From JBFAPK01 sp040676675 (GTDB lineage Bacteria; Actinomycetota; Actinomycetes; Mycobacteriales; Micromonosporaceae): a stretch of DNA of 64,000 nucleotides. The stretch is taken from positions 41,396-105,395 of the forward strand of contig NZ_JBFAPK010000032.1 of assembly GCF_040676675.1 (NCBI RefSeq), given 5' to 3'. The stretch's first letter is position 1. The number at the start of each line of letters is the position of its first letter. Made by a program: the position numbers and the translations under genes. Below the pieces are notes generated by a model, which saw only the letters and a program-made list of their open reading frames with translations, was not told where the DNA came from and searched no databases. Positions 50,567-59,728 of the stretch are shown here, in pieces.

Positions 50567-52531
50567 TCAGGCGCCCGCCGGCCGGCTGGCCACCCGGACC
50601 TGGTGGTCGTACGAGAAGACCAGCGCGTTCGGACCCAGCTCGATCCGCTGCACCGCGTCGCCCCGGTTCCCCGTGATCGGGTCGGCGGCGAAGAGCAGGA
50701 TGTCCTCCACCAGATCCATCCCGTCGACCCGTTGCAGCACCGCGTAGATCTCGCCGGACTGGATCGGCCGCCCGAAGGGCCAGCCGGTGCCGTCCGGACC
50801 GCCGTCGATCGGGTTCAGGTAGCCGTACAGGGTGCGCATGGCGCGTTCGCGCAGCGCCGTCGCGGTGACCCGGGGCTGCGCGCGCAGCTGCGCCACCACC
50901 GTCACCCCCTGGTAGTACGGCGGCTCCACCAGCACCTGCGTGCCGATGCAGCGCCGCGCGTCGAGGTGGGTGCGGATCCGCTCCAGCGTCTCGTCCCGCG
51001 GCTTCAGGGAGGCGAAGCGGGCCGAGTCGTCGGTGGAGTTGGTGTGCTCGCCGACCGCGGGCACCACCAGCACCCGGATCGCCGCCGAGTCCGGCCCCGC
51101 CGGTACGCAGCGCACCCGCAGCGCCTCCGGGGCGGCCTCCCGGGCCAACTGCTCGTAGTCCTCGGCGGTGACCGCCCGCTCCCGGGTCCGCAGCGTCAGC
51201 GGACCCCGGGCCGAGGTCTCGGCCAGCGACTCCCCGTCCACCCCGCCGGTGGCCGCGGTGCGGTTGGTCACCGTGGAGATGAACGGCACCGGGTCGCGGA
51301 GCACGGTGAGGCTGTTGGCGGCCACGTTGCCGCGCCGCCCGCCGCCCGTGCGGTAGCGGGGAACCCGGATCGGCGCGGCCTTCGGCGGTACGGCCCCGTA
51401 CTGGTGGACCGTGCCGTCGGGGAGCCGTACCGCCGGTCCGAAGCTCACCTCGCCGCTGGACCGGTCGACGGTGACGTGCCGGTCCTCCGGACCCGAGTCG
51501 GCGAAGCTGGCCACCTCCCGCCAGGTCGTCCAGGAGTCGCCGCCGGCGACCTCGACCTCCAGCGGCTCGTCGCCGGCCACGATCGGGGCGTGCTGCACGG
51601 TGAAGCGCTGGCCCGGCACGCCCTCGGAGAGCCCCAGGGTCTCCCCGACGACCAGTTCGGCGTGGCTCGCGCGGACCGTGCCGCCGATCGTCGCTGCCGT
51701 CGCCGTACGCAGCCGGGGCGGCGCGTGGAAGAACGCCTGTCCCTCGGCCGGCTCGGTCAGCCGGCAGCGCAGCCAGCCGGCCCGGCGGCGGGCGATCACC
51801 GAGGCGGTGTGGCCGGCCGGTACGTGCAGCACGACCTCGCCCTCCCGGTTGAGCGCGCCGGTCGTGTCCCGCTCGACCACGCAGGGCCGCCAGCCGCCCT
51901 CGGTCCACGCCTCCCAGACCAGCGGCGGATCGGTCGGGTCGACGCCGCGCCCGGCCACCACCCACTCCATCCGCAGCAGCACGGCGCAGCCCGGCACCGG
52001 ATCGGTCAGCCCGAACAGCACGGCGTCGTTCGGGGCGGGCGGGTCGGCGAAGCCCGGTACCCAGTCGTTGCCGTTCAGCTCGTCGGTACGGTCGACCGGC
52101 TCGCCGCTCGCCGGCGCGGTGAGCACCCGGCTCAGCGCGGCCGGAACGATGGCCAGCTCGTCGGTGGTCTCGAAGGTGACCGGCTCCTCGCCCTCCATCC
52201 GTACGGTGGCGATGTGGGTGGCGGCGGGGACCACGACGGTGCCCTCCCGCGCGGCCGAGAGCCAGAACGTCAGCTCGCAGGTGGCGACCGTCGGCGCGAA
52301 CGGCTTCACCCCGAGCAGGTCCAGGAACTTCAGGTAGTGCCGGTCGGGCACCCGGTTCAGGCGGTAGAGCAGCTGGTCGACCATGAAGGCGAAGGTCTCG
52401 ATCAGCGTGACGCCCGGGTCCGAGACGTTGTGGTCGGTCCACTCCGGGCAGCGTCGCTGCACCAGGCGCTTGGCGTCGTCCACCAGGTCCTGGAACCGGC
52501 GGTCGTCGAGGTTCGGTGCGGGTAGCGGCAT
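50567..52531 (-). CDS. eCIS baseplate assembly protein J-like
   Basis: 654 aa from ATG (MPLPAPNLDDRRFQDLVDDAKRL) whose A overlaps the gp25 stop (TGATG). It is the large baseplate wedge protein (gpJ/gp6, Afp11-like). Conserved parts are CPEWTDHNVSDPGVTLIETFAFMVDQLLYRLNRVPDRHYLKFLDLLG at the start and ERAVTAEDYEQLAREAAP ahead of the C-terminal half. It joins sheath contraction to baseplate rearrangement. Confidence 0.92.
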   Translation of the reverse strand: MPLPAPNLDDRRFQDLVDDAKRLVQRRCPEWTDHNVSDPGVTLIETFAFMVDQLLYRLNRVPDRHYLKFLDLLGVKPFAPTVATCELTFWLSAAREGTVVVPAATHIATVRMEGEEPVTFETTDELAIVPAALSRVLTAPASGEPVDRTDELNGNDWVPGFADPPAPNDAVLFGLTDPVPGCAVLLRMEWVVAGRGVDPTDPPLVWEAWTEGGWRPCVVERDTTGALNREGEVVLHVPAGHTASVIARRRAGWLRCRLTEPAEGQAFFHAPPRLRTATAATIGGTVRASHAELVVGETLGLSEGVPGQRFTVQHAPIVAGDEPLEVEVAGGDSWTTWREVASFADSGPEDRHVTVDRSSGEVSFGPAVRLPDGTVHQYGAVPPKAAPIRVPRYRTGGGRRGNVAANSLTVLRDPVPFISTVTNRTAATGGVDGESLAETSARGPLTLRTRERAVTAEDYEQLAREAAPEALRVRCVPAGPDSAAIRVLVVPAVGEHTNSTDDSARFASLKPRDETLERIRTHLDARRCIGTQVLVEPPYYQGVTVVAQLRAQPRVTATALRERAMRTLYGYLNPIDGGPDGTGWPFGRPIQSGEIYAVLQRVDGMDLVEDILLFAADPITGNRGDAVQRIELGPNALVFSYDHQVRVASRPAGA

Positions 52532-52941
52532 CACTCGGCTCCCGGATCGTGCGAGGGGATCACATAGAACGGAAAGACCAGGTTGCGGGGGTCGTTGTCG
52601 GTCCGCAGGCGGTACCGGATGTCGATGTAGAGGGTGCCCTCGGCGGCGTCGGCGAAGTTGACCAGCACGTCGTCGAGCACGATCCGCGGCTCCCACCGCT
52701 CCAGCGCCACCCGCACCTGGTACGCGATCTGGCCGGCCGTGGCCGCGTCGGCGGGGGAGAAGACCAGCTCGTGGATGGCGCAGCCGAACTCGGGCCGGGC
52801 CGGGCGTTCCCCGGGCGAGGTGCCGAGGATGAGCCGGATGCTCTCCACCACCTCGCGCTCGCCCCGGACCAGGGCGATCGCGCCGGTGGAGTCGGTGCGC
52901 AGCGGGAACGCCCAACCGGCGCCGACGAAGTCCGAACTCAT
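52531..52941 (-). CDS. GPW/gp25 family baseplate protein
   Basis: 136 aa. The gp25 lysozyme-like fold is indicated by GAGWAFPLRTDSTGAIALVRGEREVVESIRLILGTSPGERPARPEFG, with the conserved PGER/RPEFG region. In T4 and eCIS gp25 links the baseplate wedge to the first sheath ring. Starts 2 nt after the PAAR stop. Confidence 0.93.
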   Translation of the reverse strand: MSSDFVGAGWAFPLRTDSTGAIALVRGEREVVESIRLILGTSPGERPARPEFGCAIHELVFSPADAATAGQIAYQVRVALERWEPRIVLDDVLVNFADAAEGTLYIDIRYRLRTDNDPRNLVFPFYVIPSHDPGAE

Positions 52942-52943
52942 GC

Positions 52944-53225
52944 TCAGCCTCCGATCAGCACGGTCGGCAGGCCGGCGACGATGGGGGCGCCGCAGGCGCT
53001 CATATCCCCCATCCGGGCGGCCGGCCGGCCGCCGATCAGTACGGTCGGACAGCCCGGCGGGACGATCACCGACGGCGGGTGCGGGGGCGTGCCCGGGAAC
53101 GAGCAGGTGTGCATGGTGCCGACGGTCGCGGCGGGGGTCCCGCCGATGAGCACGGTCGGTACCCCCGGACCGCCGACCACGCCGGGATGGGCGGTCGGGT
53201 CGCCGACGCGGGCGGCTGGCGGCAT
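52944..53225 (-). CDS. PAAR-repeat spike tip protein
   Basis: 93 aa. Starts MPPAARVGDPTAHPG, contains three copies of PTVLIGG with HTC, CGAP and similar metal-ligand spacings, as in zinc-binding PAAR cones that sharpen the VgrG spike. No C-terminal toxin extension is attached. Confidence 0.9.
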   Translation of the reverse strand: MPPAARVGDPTAHPGVVGGPGVPTVLIGGTPAATVGTMHTCSFPGTPPHPPSVIVPPGCPTVLIGGRPAARMGDMSACGAPIVAGLPTVLIGG

Positions 53226-53239
53226 GGCGTACTACCCCC

Positions 53240-55075
53240 TCAGTTGATCCGGACGATGCTGCCGCGGACGGTGAGCGCGCCGCTGGAGCTGACCTCGGTG
53301 CTGCCCTGACCGGCGACCTTCACCGTGGCGCCCTCGACGTTGACCCCGGCGTTGCCCTTGACGTCGACCTTGGCGGAGCCCTCGATGCCGACGTCGGTCT
53401 TCGACTTCACGGTCACCTTCTGGCCGGTGAGTTCCAGCGGGCCGGTACCGGAGTCGACCGCGATCCCGTTCTTCGCGGTGATCTTGACCTTGCCCTCGCT
53501 GATCACCTCGATCAGCTGGCCCTTCTTGTCCAGCCGCAGCACGAACTTCTTGTCCCCGGTGCTGAGCAGGATGCCGTCCTTGTCGGGCGCGTCGACCAAC
53601 TCCAGGCGGTGACCGGTACGGGAGACCAGCGCCCGAACCCCGATCTTGCCGCTGCTGCCGTCGACCGGCTCGACCTCCAGCTTCGGCGCCTTGTCCTTGC
53701 CGTTGTGCAGCCCGCCGACGACGAAGGCGGCGTCGAGGTTGCCGTTGCTGAAGCCGACCAGCACCTCGTCGCCGACCTCCGGGATGATCATCGTGCCGTA
53801 ATCGTTGCCGGCGCCGAACTGCACCACCCGGGCCCAGCCGGTGGTGTACTGCTTGTCCAGCCAGGGCAGGGTCAGCTTCACCCGGCCCAGCTTCTGCGGG
53901 TCCTTGACGTCGCTGACCACCGCCGGTACCAGGCCGTCCGCCAGCCGCTCCGCCCCGCCCGACCCGCCGTTGGTCAGCCCGAAGAGCGAACGGTCCGAGC
54001 GGCCCGAGACGGTGAACGAGGTGGTGTAGCCGGCCTGCTCGCTGAAGAGGTGCCGGGTGCTGGTCAGCACGTACTTGCCCTGGAACGGCTCGCCCACGTT
54101 GGCCAGTGCCACGGCCGCGCCGGCCCGCAGCTTCGGGTTGCCCCGGGCGACCCCCTCGATCTCGGCGAAGCCGCTGCCCAGTTCGCCGGCGAGCGCGTCG
54201 GCCACCGTCTGCGTCGCGCCCTGGGTGCCGAGGGTCGGGTCGGCGACCAGGTACGGCGGCGCGCCGAACTTCTGGCCCAGCTTCACCGGGTCGACACCGG
54301 TCACCTCGGTCCCGGCCGCCTTGGGCTTGGCCGTCGCCGAGACCTCCTTCTTCTGCTTGGGGTCCCAGCCCCGGGACTGCGCCTCGGGCACCTGGGCGGT
54401 GGCGGTGATCCCGGCCCGCAGCGCGAGCAGGTTGCGGTTCACCTCCAGCACCAGCGGACTCTGGGTGGCCTTGGTGCTCGGGTCCGGCGCGCCGGCGGGC
54501 GGCTGCGGCATCCGGAAGTGCAGGGCGCCCTCGGTGACCAGTACCTGCGCGCCGACCAGCTCCGCCAGCCGGGTCAGGAACTCCCAGTCGCTGACGTTGT
54601 CCTGGCTGATCTGGCTCTCCGGGTCCTCGCCGAAGCCCTTGACCGCGTCGATCGTGCCGACCTTGACGCTGGCCCGGCTGGCCACCTTGCGGACCACGTC
54701 CGGGATGGTCATGTTCGGGTACGCCGCCACCCGCCGGCCCCGGAACAGCCGGTGCGCCACGTCCAGCCCGCGGACCTCGGTGAACGTGCCGGTGGAGTCG
54801 AACTCGCACTCCACGGCGGTCACCTCGCCCTCCATCAACGGCTGCGGCCCGCCCGGATCCGAGGTCTGCACGGTCAGCTTCACCTTGGCGCCGATCTCGA
54901 ACTTGCCCTTCTTCAGCACCGACCGGCCCGGGTCCCGGTACCGCAGCAGGAAGCGGTCCGGCAGGTTGCGGCTGTCGTCGACGTACGCGTACACGAGCAG
55001 GGAACCGATGTCGGCCGGCAGCGGGGCGCCCTCGACCTCGACCAGCAGGGAGTTGGCGAACTGCTCATTGGCCAC
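53240..55075 (-). CDS. VgrG-like spike protein of eCIS
   Basis: About 611 aa from a GTG that overlaps the LysM gene by 11 nt. Residues 1-340 form the phage late-control D/gp27-like hub (VANEQFANSLLVEVEGAPLPADI..., DVVRKVASRASVKVGTIDAVKG). The gp5 OB fold is VSDVKDPQKLGRVKLTLPWL...GWARVVQFGAG. The C-terminus is a beta-helix (KITAKNGIAVDSGTGPLELTGQKVTVKSK...). It forms the central spike tipped by PAAR. Confidence 0.92.
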   Translation of the reverse strand: MANEQFANSLLVEVEGAPLPADIGSLLVYAYVDDSRNLPDRFLLRYRDPGRSVLKKGKFEIGAKVKLTVQTSDPGGPQPLMEGEVTAVECEFDSTGTFTEVRGLDVAHRLFRGRRVAAYPNMTIPDVVRKVASRASVKVGTIDAVKGFGEDPESQISQDNVSDWEFLTRLAELVGAQVLVTEGALHFRMPQPPAGAPDPSTKATQSPLVLEVNRNLLALRAGITATAQVPEAQSRGWDPKQKKEVSATAKPKAAGTEVTGVDPVKLGQKFGAPPYLVADPTLGTQGATQTVADALAGELGSGFAEIEGVARGNPKLRAGAAVALANVGEPFQGKYVLTSTRHLFSEQAGYTTSFTVSGRSDRSLFGLTNGGSGGAERLADGLVPAVVSDVKDPQKLGRVKLTLPWLDKQYTTGWARVVQFGAGNDYGTMIIPEVGDEVLVGFSNGNLDAAFVVGGLHNGKDKAPKLEVEPVDGSSGKIGVRALVSRTGHRLELVDAPDKDGILLSTGDKKFVLRLDKKGQLIEVISEGKVKITAKNGIAVDSGTGPLELTGQKVTVKSKTDVGIEGSAKVDVKGNAGVNVEGATVKVAGQGSTEVSSSGALTVRGSIVRIN

Positions 55076-55835
55076 CGCGACCCGCCTCGATCTCCTCCAG
55101 CGCGGGCACCAGCAGCCGGGTGCCCGGACGCAGCCGCATCGGGTCGTCGATGTCGTTCGCCTCGGCGATCTCGCGCCACAGCCCCGGTCGGCCGTACGCG
55201 CGGTGGGCGACCGAGTGCAGCGAATCGCCGGCCACCACGACGTGTACGTCCCGGGCGGCGAGCGCGCCGGACGTCGGGTTCTGACCACCCTGTTCGCCGG
55301 AGATCTCCTCCAGGGTCACCGAGCAGAGCGCCCGCACCGGCGTGCCACCCGGTGTGAAGAGGGTGTACTTGGCGCTCACGCTGGAGACGAAGGACGGGAA
55401 GCCGACCATCCCGCCCCAGTGGAAGACCACCCAGGGCGGCGAGCCCTTCTTCTGCTCGCGGCTGGCGTCCGTCGGTACGCAGCAGGCGAAGAGCTCCTCG
55501 ACGCGCTTGACGACCGACGAGTCCATCGTGTCGGTGGCGTCGAAGAACATCTCCAGGGTCAGCTTGACCGGGTCGGCGCCGGTGAACTCCGGTACGCCGC
55601 TCTTCTTGGCGTTGCGCTGGGCGTCCCGCTTCCACTTGGCCGTCTTGGTCAGGGCCAGTTCCTTGGGGTTGAACTGGAACGGGATGCGGTTCAGCGGCGG
55701 GCCGGGGTTGGCCGTACCGCCGTTCTTGGGCGGCTCGTGCAGCTGCAGGTACGCGTGCGTCAGCTGCGGTGGCGCGCCGCCCTGGCCCGCACCGGAACCG
55801 CCCGCCGCGGTGAAGGTCACCGGGGACGCGGACAT
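55065..55835 (-). CDS. LysM domain tube-initiator protein
   Basis: 256 aa from ATG. IPFQFNPKELALTKTAKWKRD lies near residue 50 and a C-terminal LysM motif (HVVVAGDSLHSVAHRAYGRPGLWREIAEANDIDDPMRLRPGTRLLVP) near 200. This is the gp53/Afp7-like component that connects the spike hub to the inner tube. Confidence 0.9.
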   Translation of the reverse strand: MSASPVTFTAAGGSGAGQGGAPPQLTHAYLQLHEPPKNGGTANPGPPLNRIPFQFNPKELALTKTAKWKRDAQRNAKKSGVPEFTGADPVKLTLEMFFDATDTMDSSVVKRVEELFACCVPTDASREQKKGSPPWVVFHWGGMVGFPSFVSSVSAKYTLFTPGGTPVRALCSVTLEEISGEQGGQNPTSGALAARDVHVVVAGDSLHSVAHRAYGRPGLWREIAEANDIDDPMRLRPGTRLLVPALEEIEAGRGGQ

Positions 55836-55954
55836 CTCGTCACCTCGTCACGCTCGGCGCCGGCACGAGGCCGGCGGATGTGCTGTTTCGCGTCGTCTCT
55901 GGTCCTCGCCAGGGGCCGCCGCCCCGGGCCCTCGTGCACCCTGGTGCCGGGTGC

Positions 55955-56392
55955 TCAGCCGCCGGTGCCGGGCCCGAAGAAGCCGTGGTGGGCGAGTTCG
56001 AGCGTCTCGGTCGCCACCTTCGGCGTGTCCGGGCTGAGCTGCGGGCCGGTCCACCGGATCGGGATGACGTCGAGCAGCCCCCACCGGGCGATCACGGTGC
56101 CCTCCAGCGTGCGCGCCTCGATCGTGGCGGTCTTGCGCTTCAGGCCGCTCGCCATCCCGGAGAACCAGCGCATCAGCTTCGCGCTGTCGGCCGTGACCGG
56201 GCGGGAGAGCTTGACGTTGGAGAACTTCATCCGGGTCGGCAGCTGCCAGACGTGGCCGTTGTTGCCACCCTCCTCGCGCTGCTCGACCACGACCTCACAG
56301 CCGAGCCCGTCGCAGCTGTTGAACGCCCCGAGGTCCTGGTCGTCGATCTTCACCACGAACGCGACCGCGACCGCCATGTTGTCCTGGGCCAT
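55955..56392 (-). CDS. eCIS inner tube-type protein, second copy
   Basis: 145 aa. It has the gp19/Hcp tube fold (VAFVVKIDDQDLGAFNSCDGLGCEVVVEQREEGG...), and ends LELAHHGFFGPG. It is distinct from the first tube protein at 59729-60172. In other eCIS the second copy caps or starts the tube near the baseplate. Confidence 0.85.
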   Translation of the reverse strand: MAQDNMAVAVAFVVKIDDQDLGAFNSCDGLGCEVVVEQREEGGNNGHVWQLPTRMKFSNVKLSRPVTADSAKLMRWFSGMASGLKRKTATIEARTLEGTVIARWGLLDVIPIRWTGPQLSPDTPKVATETLELAHHGFFGPGTGG

Positions 56393-56438
56393 CTGTCTCC
56401 CTCCTCACTGGCTCCGGTCCGCGAGTCCGTCGAGGACC

Positions 56439-59102
56439 TCAGCCCCGCCCGCTCCGTACGCCATGCCGCTCCTGGTCCAGCCGCAGTTCCGTCTTGATCC
56501 GGCGGAGCAACGGATCGAACAGCTTCTTCAACAGCTCCTCCGGCTCCGTCCCGGCGCCCGCGCCGCCCGCCGGGGCCGCCGCCGTCGGTGGGGCGGTCGC
56601 CCCGGACGTGGACGGCGCCGGGGCCGGTTCCGGTTCGGGGGGCGGGGGCGGTTCGGCGGCGGGAGGCTCGGGCGGCGGCTCGTCCGCCCGCTGCACCACG
56701 CCGAGCCCGTACGACCCGCCGCCGTTGGCGGAGAACCCGTCGGCCGTCGCGCCGACCCAGGAGAACTCGCGCACCACGGGAACACCGCCGGCCGGCCCGG
56801 CCGGCTGCACCGAGCGGGAGACCGTGAGCGGCAGCCCCGTACCGGACCGGGTCAGGTTCGCGGACGGCTCCAGCAGCGGTGGCTGGGTCGCCCGGGCCAC
56901 CGTCAGGGCGGGCAGCCCGGTCGGCTGCCCGATCGGCGCCGCGCCGGGACCGCCGCCGAGGCCCGGGGCGGCGGTGGGAAGCCCGCCCGGCTCGCCGGGG
57001 TCCCACGCCGCGGCCGGCGCGAGGCTCGCGGGTTCCGGCCGCACCGGCGGGTACGCCTCGCTCGTGCTCCAGCGCTGGACCGTACCGCCCGACGTCGGGC
57101 CGCCCGGGGCGGCCGAGCCGGTGCTGCCGCCGGCGCTGCTGCTGTTGCTGCCGGCGGCGCTGTTGCCCACCGCGCTGCTGCTCGCGGCGCTGGCGTTGCT
57201 GCCGGCGGTGCTGCTCGCGGCGCTGCTGCTGCTCGCGGCGGCATCGCCGGCGAAGACCGGATCACCGTCGCGCTCCCACCGGATCCGTTGCACGGTCGGG
57301 GGAAGCGGCTCGGGCAGGAACCGGCTCGGACCGTCCGCGCCGGCCCGGGGCAGCACCTCCAGCGGCCGGTCGCCGACCAGCCGGGCCACCACGAGTGGCG
57401 GCGCCGCCGGCTCGGCCGCGCCGACCGTGTCCCGAGGTACGGCAGCCGGCTCCGGCAGTTCCAGCCCGCCGGCGGTCGGCGCCGGTGCGGTACCGACCAG
57501 CGGTGCGACCGCCTCCGGCTCCCCGGAGCTGGCCGACGGGGCGTCCCCGCCGTCCGGGGCCGGCCCGGCGATCGGGTGCGGCGTGCCGGCGGGCGCGGAT
57601 TCCGGCGGGGTGGCCAGGGGCAGTTCGGTACCGCCGTCGGCCGGTACCGGGCTGGACGGCGACGAATCGGGCGTCACCGGCTCGGACGCCACCGGTTCGA
57701 CCAGCCGGGAGACGGTGATGTCGTCGCCGAGCAGCCCGGCCAGTCCGGTCGCCGGGGCGGCGTCCGGTGCGGCCGCCTCGGCTGCGGCGGTGGGGCTCGA
57801 TCCGGTCGGGCCGGCGTCGGCGGCCGGTTCCGGGTCCGGCGCGTCCACGGCCGGGCCGGTCGGGAACGTGGGCGGCTCCGCGGAGAGCCCGGTCGGGCCG
57901 GCGAAGCCGAGGCCGCCGCCCGGCGCGGAATCGCCGGTGGGCGGCGTGGCCAGGGGCAGTACCGGCGGGACGATCGGCTCGCCGAGCCCCAGCCGGCGGG
58001 CGCCCCGGGGGACGTCACCGTCGCCGATCGCACGCTGCACGTTGGCGTCGCCGCCGGAGGTCGCGGGCGTACCGCCGGACGACCCGGTGGCGCTGCCCGG
58101 TGCCGGGAAGCCGCCGCCCGCCGGGTCTGCCGCCGCCCGCTGCACCGCCGGGTGCTGAGCTCCCGGAGCCTGCGCCTCCGTACCGCGCGCCGCCGGCCCC
58201 GGCGTCGGCTCGCCGAGCCCGAGCGTCGGCCGGCTGCCGGCCCCGGTGCTCGGCGGTGCGGCGTCGGCGACCGCGCGGGAGACGGCCAGCGGCGGGGGCG
58301 TGGGGGCGCCGGTCGCGGCCGGGGTCGGGCTCGGTTCCACCGACGAGGTCGGTACGTCGGTGGCGGACGTCAGGTCCTCGGTGCCGAGCGTCGGTACCGA
58401 GACCTCGGGCGCGCCGGCGCTCGGCGGCTCGGCCACCGGCTCGGGCGCGACCGGCTCGGGCGGCGCCACGACCTGCGCCGCCCCGGCCTCCGCCGGCTGG
58501 TCGCCGGAGCGCTCGCCCACGGTGACGCTGGCGGCCGAGGTGATGTCGGCGGCCGAGGGGGCCCGCACCGGCTCCGTGGCCAGTGGCAGGTCGGCGGCGG
58601 GTCCGGCCACCGCCGGCAGGCTCAGCTCCAGCGGTTGCTGCGGCGCGACGGTGAAGCGGCTGACGGTCAGCGGCTCGGCCGGTACGGCCGTGGCGACCTG
58701 CCGCTGTACGGCGGCCGGGCGGGCCGGCACCGCCGGCGGCGGTATGGCCAGCGGCGGCTCCGCGTCGCGGCCGACGGCCACGGGGGAGGGCGGCACCGGT
58801 ACCGCCAGGTCGTGCAGCACGCCGGCCGGCTCGCCCGTGCCGACGGCGTGCCCGAGCGGCGAGAGGAAGGAGGGATCGCGCCAGGCGGCCAGCGAACCGC
58901 CGAACTGGTCGCGCGGCGTCAGCAGCGGATCATCCGCGAGGGTGCGCTGGATCGGCGGCAGCGAACGCCAGGCCGGCGGTGCGGGAGGTGCGGCCGGTGC
59001 GGCCGGCCGCGCGGAGGCCGCCGGCGCGTCACCGGTACCGGTCTCCGCCGCCGGCGCCGTGGACCGCTGCACCGACGGCTGACGACGACGCCACGGCCAC
59101 AT
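56439..59102 (-). CDS. 887-aa disordered eCIS protein with repeated V-(Q/S/A)-R motifs
   Basis: Starts MWPWRRRQPSVQRST. Nearly the whole chain is Pro/Ala/Gly/Ser-rich and disordered. Through it run 14 short hydrophobic islands carrying VQR (7), IQR (1), VSR (4) or VAR (2), for example LTVSRFTV, ITVSRLVE, GTVQRWST, GVVQRADE. A Ser/Ala/Asn-rich stretch falls near residue 610-660. The end (EELLKKLFDPLLRRIKTELRLDQERHG) is a strong amphipathic helix. GTGAAGGA precedes the ATG. Its place between DUF6760 and the second tube protein suggests a particle component such as a tape measure-like spacer or lumen/cargo-binding scaffold. No established family name. Confidence 0.75.
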   Translation of the reverse strand: MWPWRRRQPSVQRSTAPAAETGTGDAPAASARPAAPAAPPAPPAWRSLPPIQRTLADDPLLTPRDQFGGSLAAWRDPSFLSPLGHAVGTGEPAGVLHDLAVPVPPSPVAVGRDAEPPLAIPPPAVPARPAAVQRQVATAVPAEPLTVSRFTVAPQQPLELSLPAVAGPAADLPLATEPVRAPSAADITSAASVTVGERSGDQPAEAGAAQVVAPPEPVAPEPVAEPPSAGAPEVSVPTLGTEDLTSATDVPTSSVEPSPTPAATGAPTPPPLAVSRAVADAAPPSTGAGSRPTLGLGEPTPGPAARGTEAQAPGAQHPAVQRAAADPAGGGFPAPGSATGSSGGTPATSGGDANVQRAIGDGDVPRGARRLGLGEPIVPPVLPLATPPTGDSAPGGGLGFAGPTGLSAEPPTFPTGPAVDAPDPEPAADAGPTGSSPTAAAEAAAPDAAPATGLAGLLGDDITVSRLVEPVASEPVTPDSSPSSPVPADGGTELPLATPPESAPAGTPHPIAGPAPDGGDAPSASSGEPEAVAPLVGTAPAPTAGGLELPEPAAVPRDTVGAAEPAAPPLVVARLVGDRPLEVLPRAGADGPSRFLPEPLPPTVQRIRWERDGDPVFAGDAAASSSSAASSTAGSNASAASSSAVGNSAAGSNSSSAGGSTGSAAPGGPTSGGTVQRWSTSEAYPPVRPEPASLAPAAAWDPGEPGGLPTAAPGLGGGPGAAPIGQPTGLPALTVARATQPPLLEPSANLTRSGTGLPLTVSRSVQPAGPAGGVPVVREFSWVGATADGFSANGGGSYGLGVVQRADEPPPEPPAAEPPPPPEPEPAPAPSTSGATAPPTAAAPAGGAGAGTEPEELLKKLFDPLLRRIKTELRLDQERHGVRSGRG

Positions 59103-59106
59103 TCCT

Positions 59107-59265
59107 TCACCGTCCCTGGCTGATGCGGTTGTTGATGTCGGCGATCTCGGCCACGTAGCGCAGCCGCTCGCGGTGTTCGAGGTCGAGGATCTCGTCCATC
59201 GACCAGTGGAAGTGGTACGCGACGTACGCGACCTCGCTGTAGATCCGGTCGGCCGCGTACGTCAC
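59107..59265 (-). CDS. DUF6760-like small eCIS protein
   Basis: 52 aa from a GTG that overlaps the previous stop (GTGA). It reads VTYAADRIYSEVAYVAYHFHW and is helical, with SMDEILDLEHRERLRYVAEIADIN. Small proteins of this type follow the chaperone gene in actinobacterial eCIS loci. Too short for the larger frame that begins at 59316, which has no ribosome site. Confidence 0.8.
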   Translation of the reverse strand: MTYAADRIYSEVAYVAYHFHWSMDEILDLEHRERLRYVAEIADINNRISQGR

Positions 59266-59726
59266 GATTCCCCCAGGCGCCCCCCGGCGAGGTCGATCGC
59301 GAACCGGTGCTGGCACTCGGGGCAGACCACGCTGGCGCGGGTGTGGCCCTCGCTGTTGATCCGTCGGTACATGTCCTGCAGGAAGGCGAGATCGGAGGCG
59401 AAGAGATCCTCGATGACGCCCGGATGGATGTCCGCCACCGTGCCGAGCCGGGTGATCACCCGGGCGAGCAGCACGACCGTCAGGTAGGGAGGGTTCTCCC
59501 GTACCCGGTCGTCGCGCAGCGGGATCAGCTCGTCCCGGGCGGTGGCCAGGCGCATGACGCCGGACCGGTGCACCGTGCCCGAGTCGTCGACGTAGCCGCG
59601 CGGCAGTTCGAACGGGAACTCGGTGCGCAGGGTCTCGCGCTGGGGCACGATCGGGGCTTCCGCCGGGGCCGTCGCCTCGACGGCGGCCCCGGGCGGCGGG
59701 ATCAGGGCGGCGGACGTACGACGCAT
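59262..59726 (-). CDS. T4-type baseplate/tail assembly protein with zinc ribbon
   Basis: 154 aa from ATG. The central part LPRGYVDDSGTVHRSGVMRLATARDEL and LTVVLLARVITRLGTVADIHPGVIEDLFASDLAFLQDMYRRIN matches the T4 baseplate-like (phage tail assembly chaperone) family of eCIS. A C-terminal CPEC half zinc ribbon is present. It probably aids tube or sheath assembly. Starts 2 nt after the tube stop. Confidence 0.82.
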   Translation of the reverse strand: MRRTSAALIPPPGAAVEATAPAEAPIVPQRETLRTEFPFELPRGYVDDSGTVHRSGVMRLATARDELIPLRDDRVRENPPYLTVVLLARVITRLGTVADIHPGVIEDLFASDLAFLQDMYRRINSEGHTRASVVCPECQHRFAIDLAGGRLGES

Positions 59727-59728
59727 CG

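Noticed and set aside
54057..59123. Very long plus-strand open frame antisense to the eCIS spike, tube and VQR genes
   Set aside because: Its translation is Arg/Gly/Pro-rich low complexity and shows no domain, while the minus strand encodes recognisable proteins in tight operon order. Stop-poor antisense frames are expected at this GC content.
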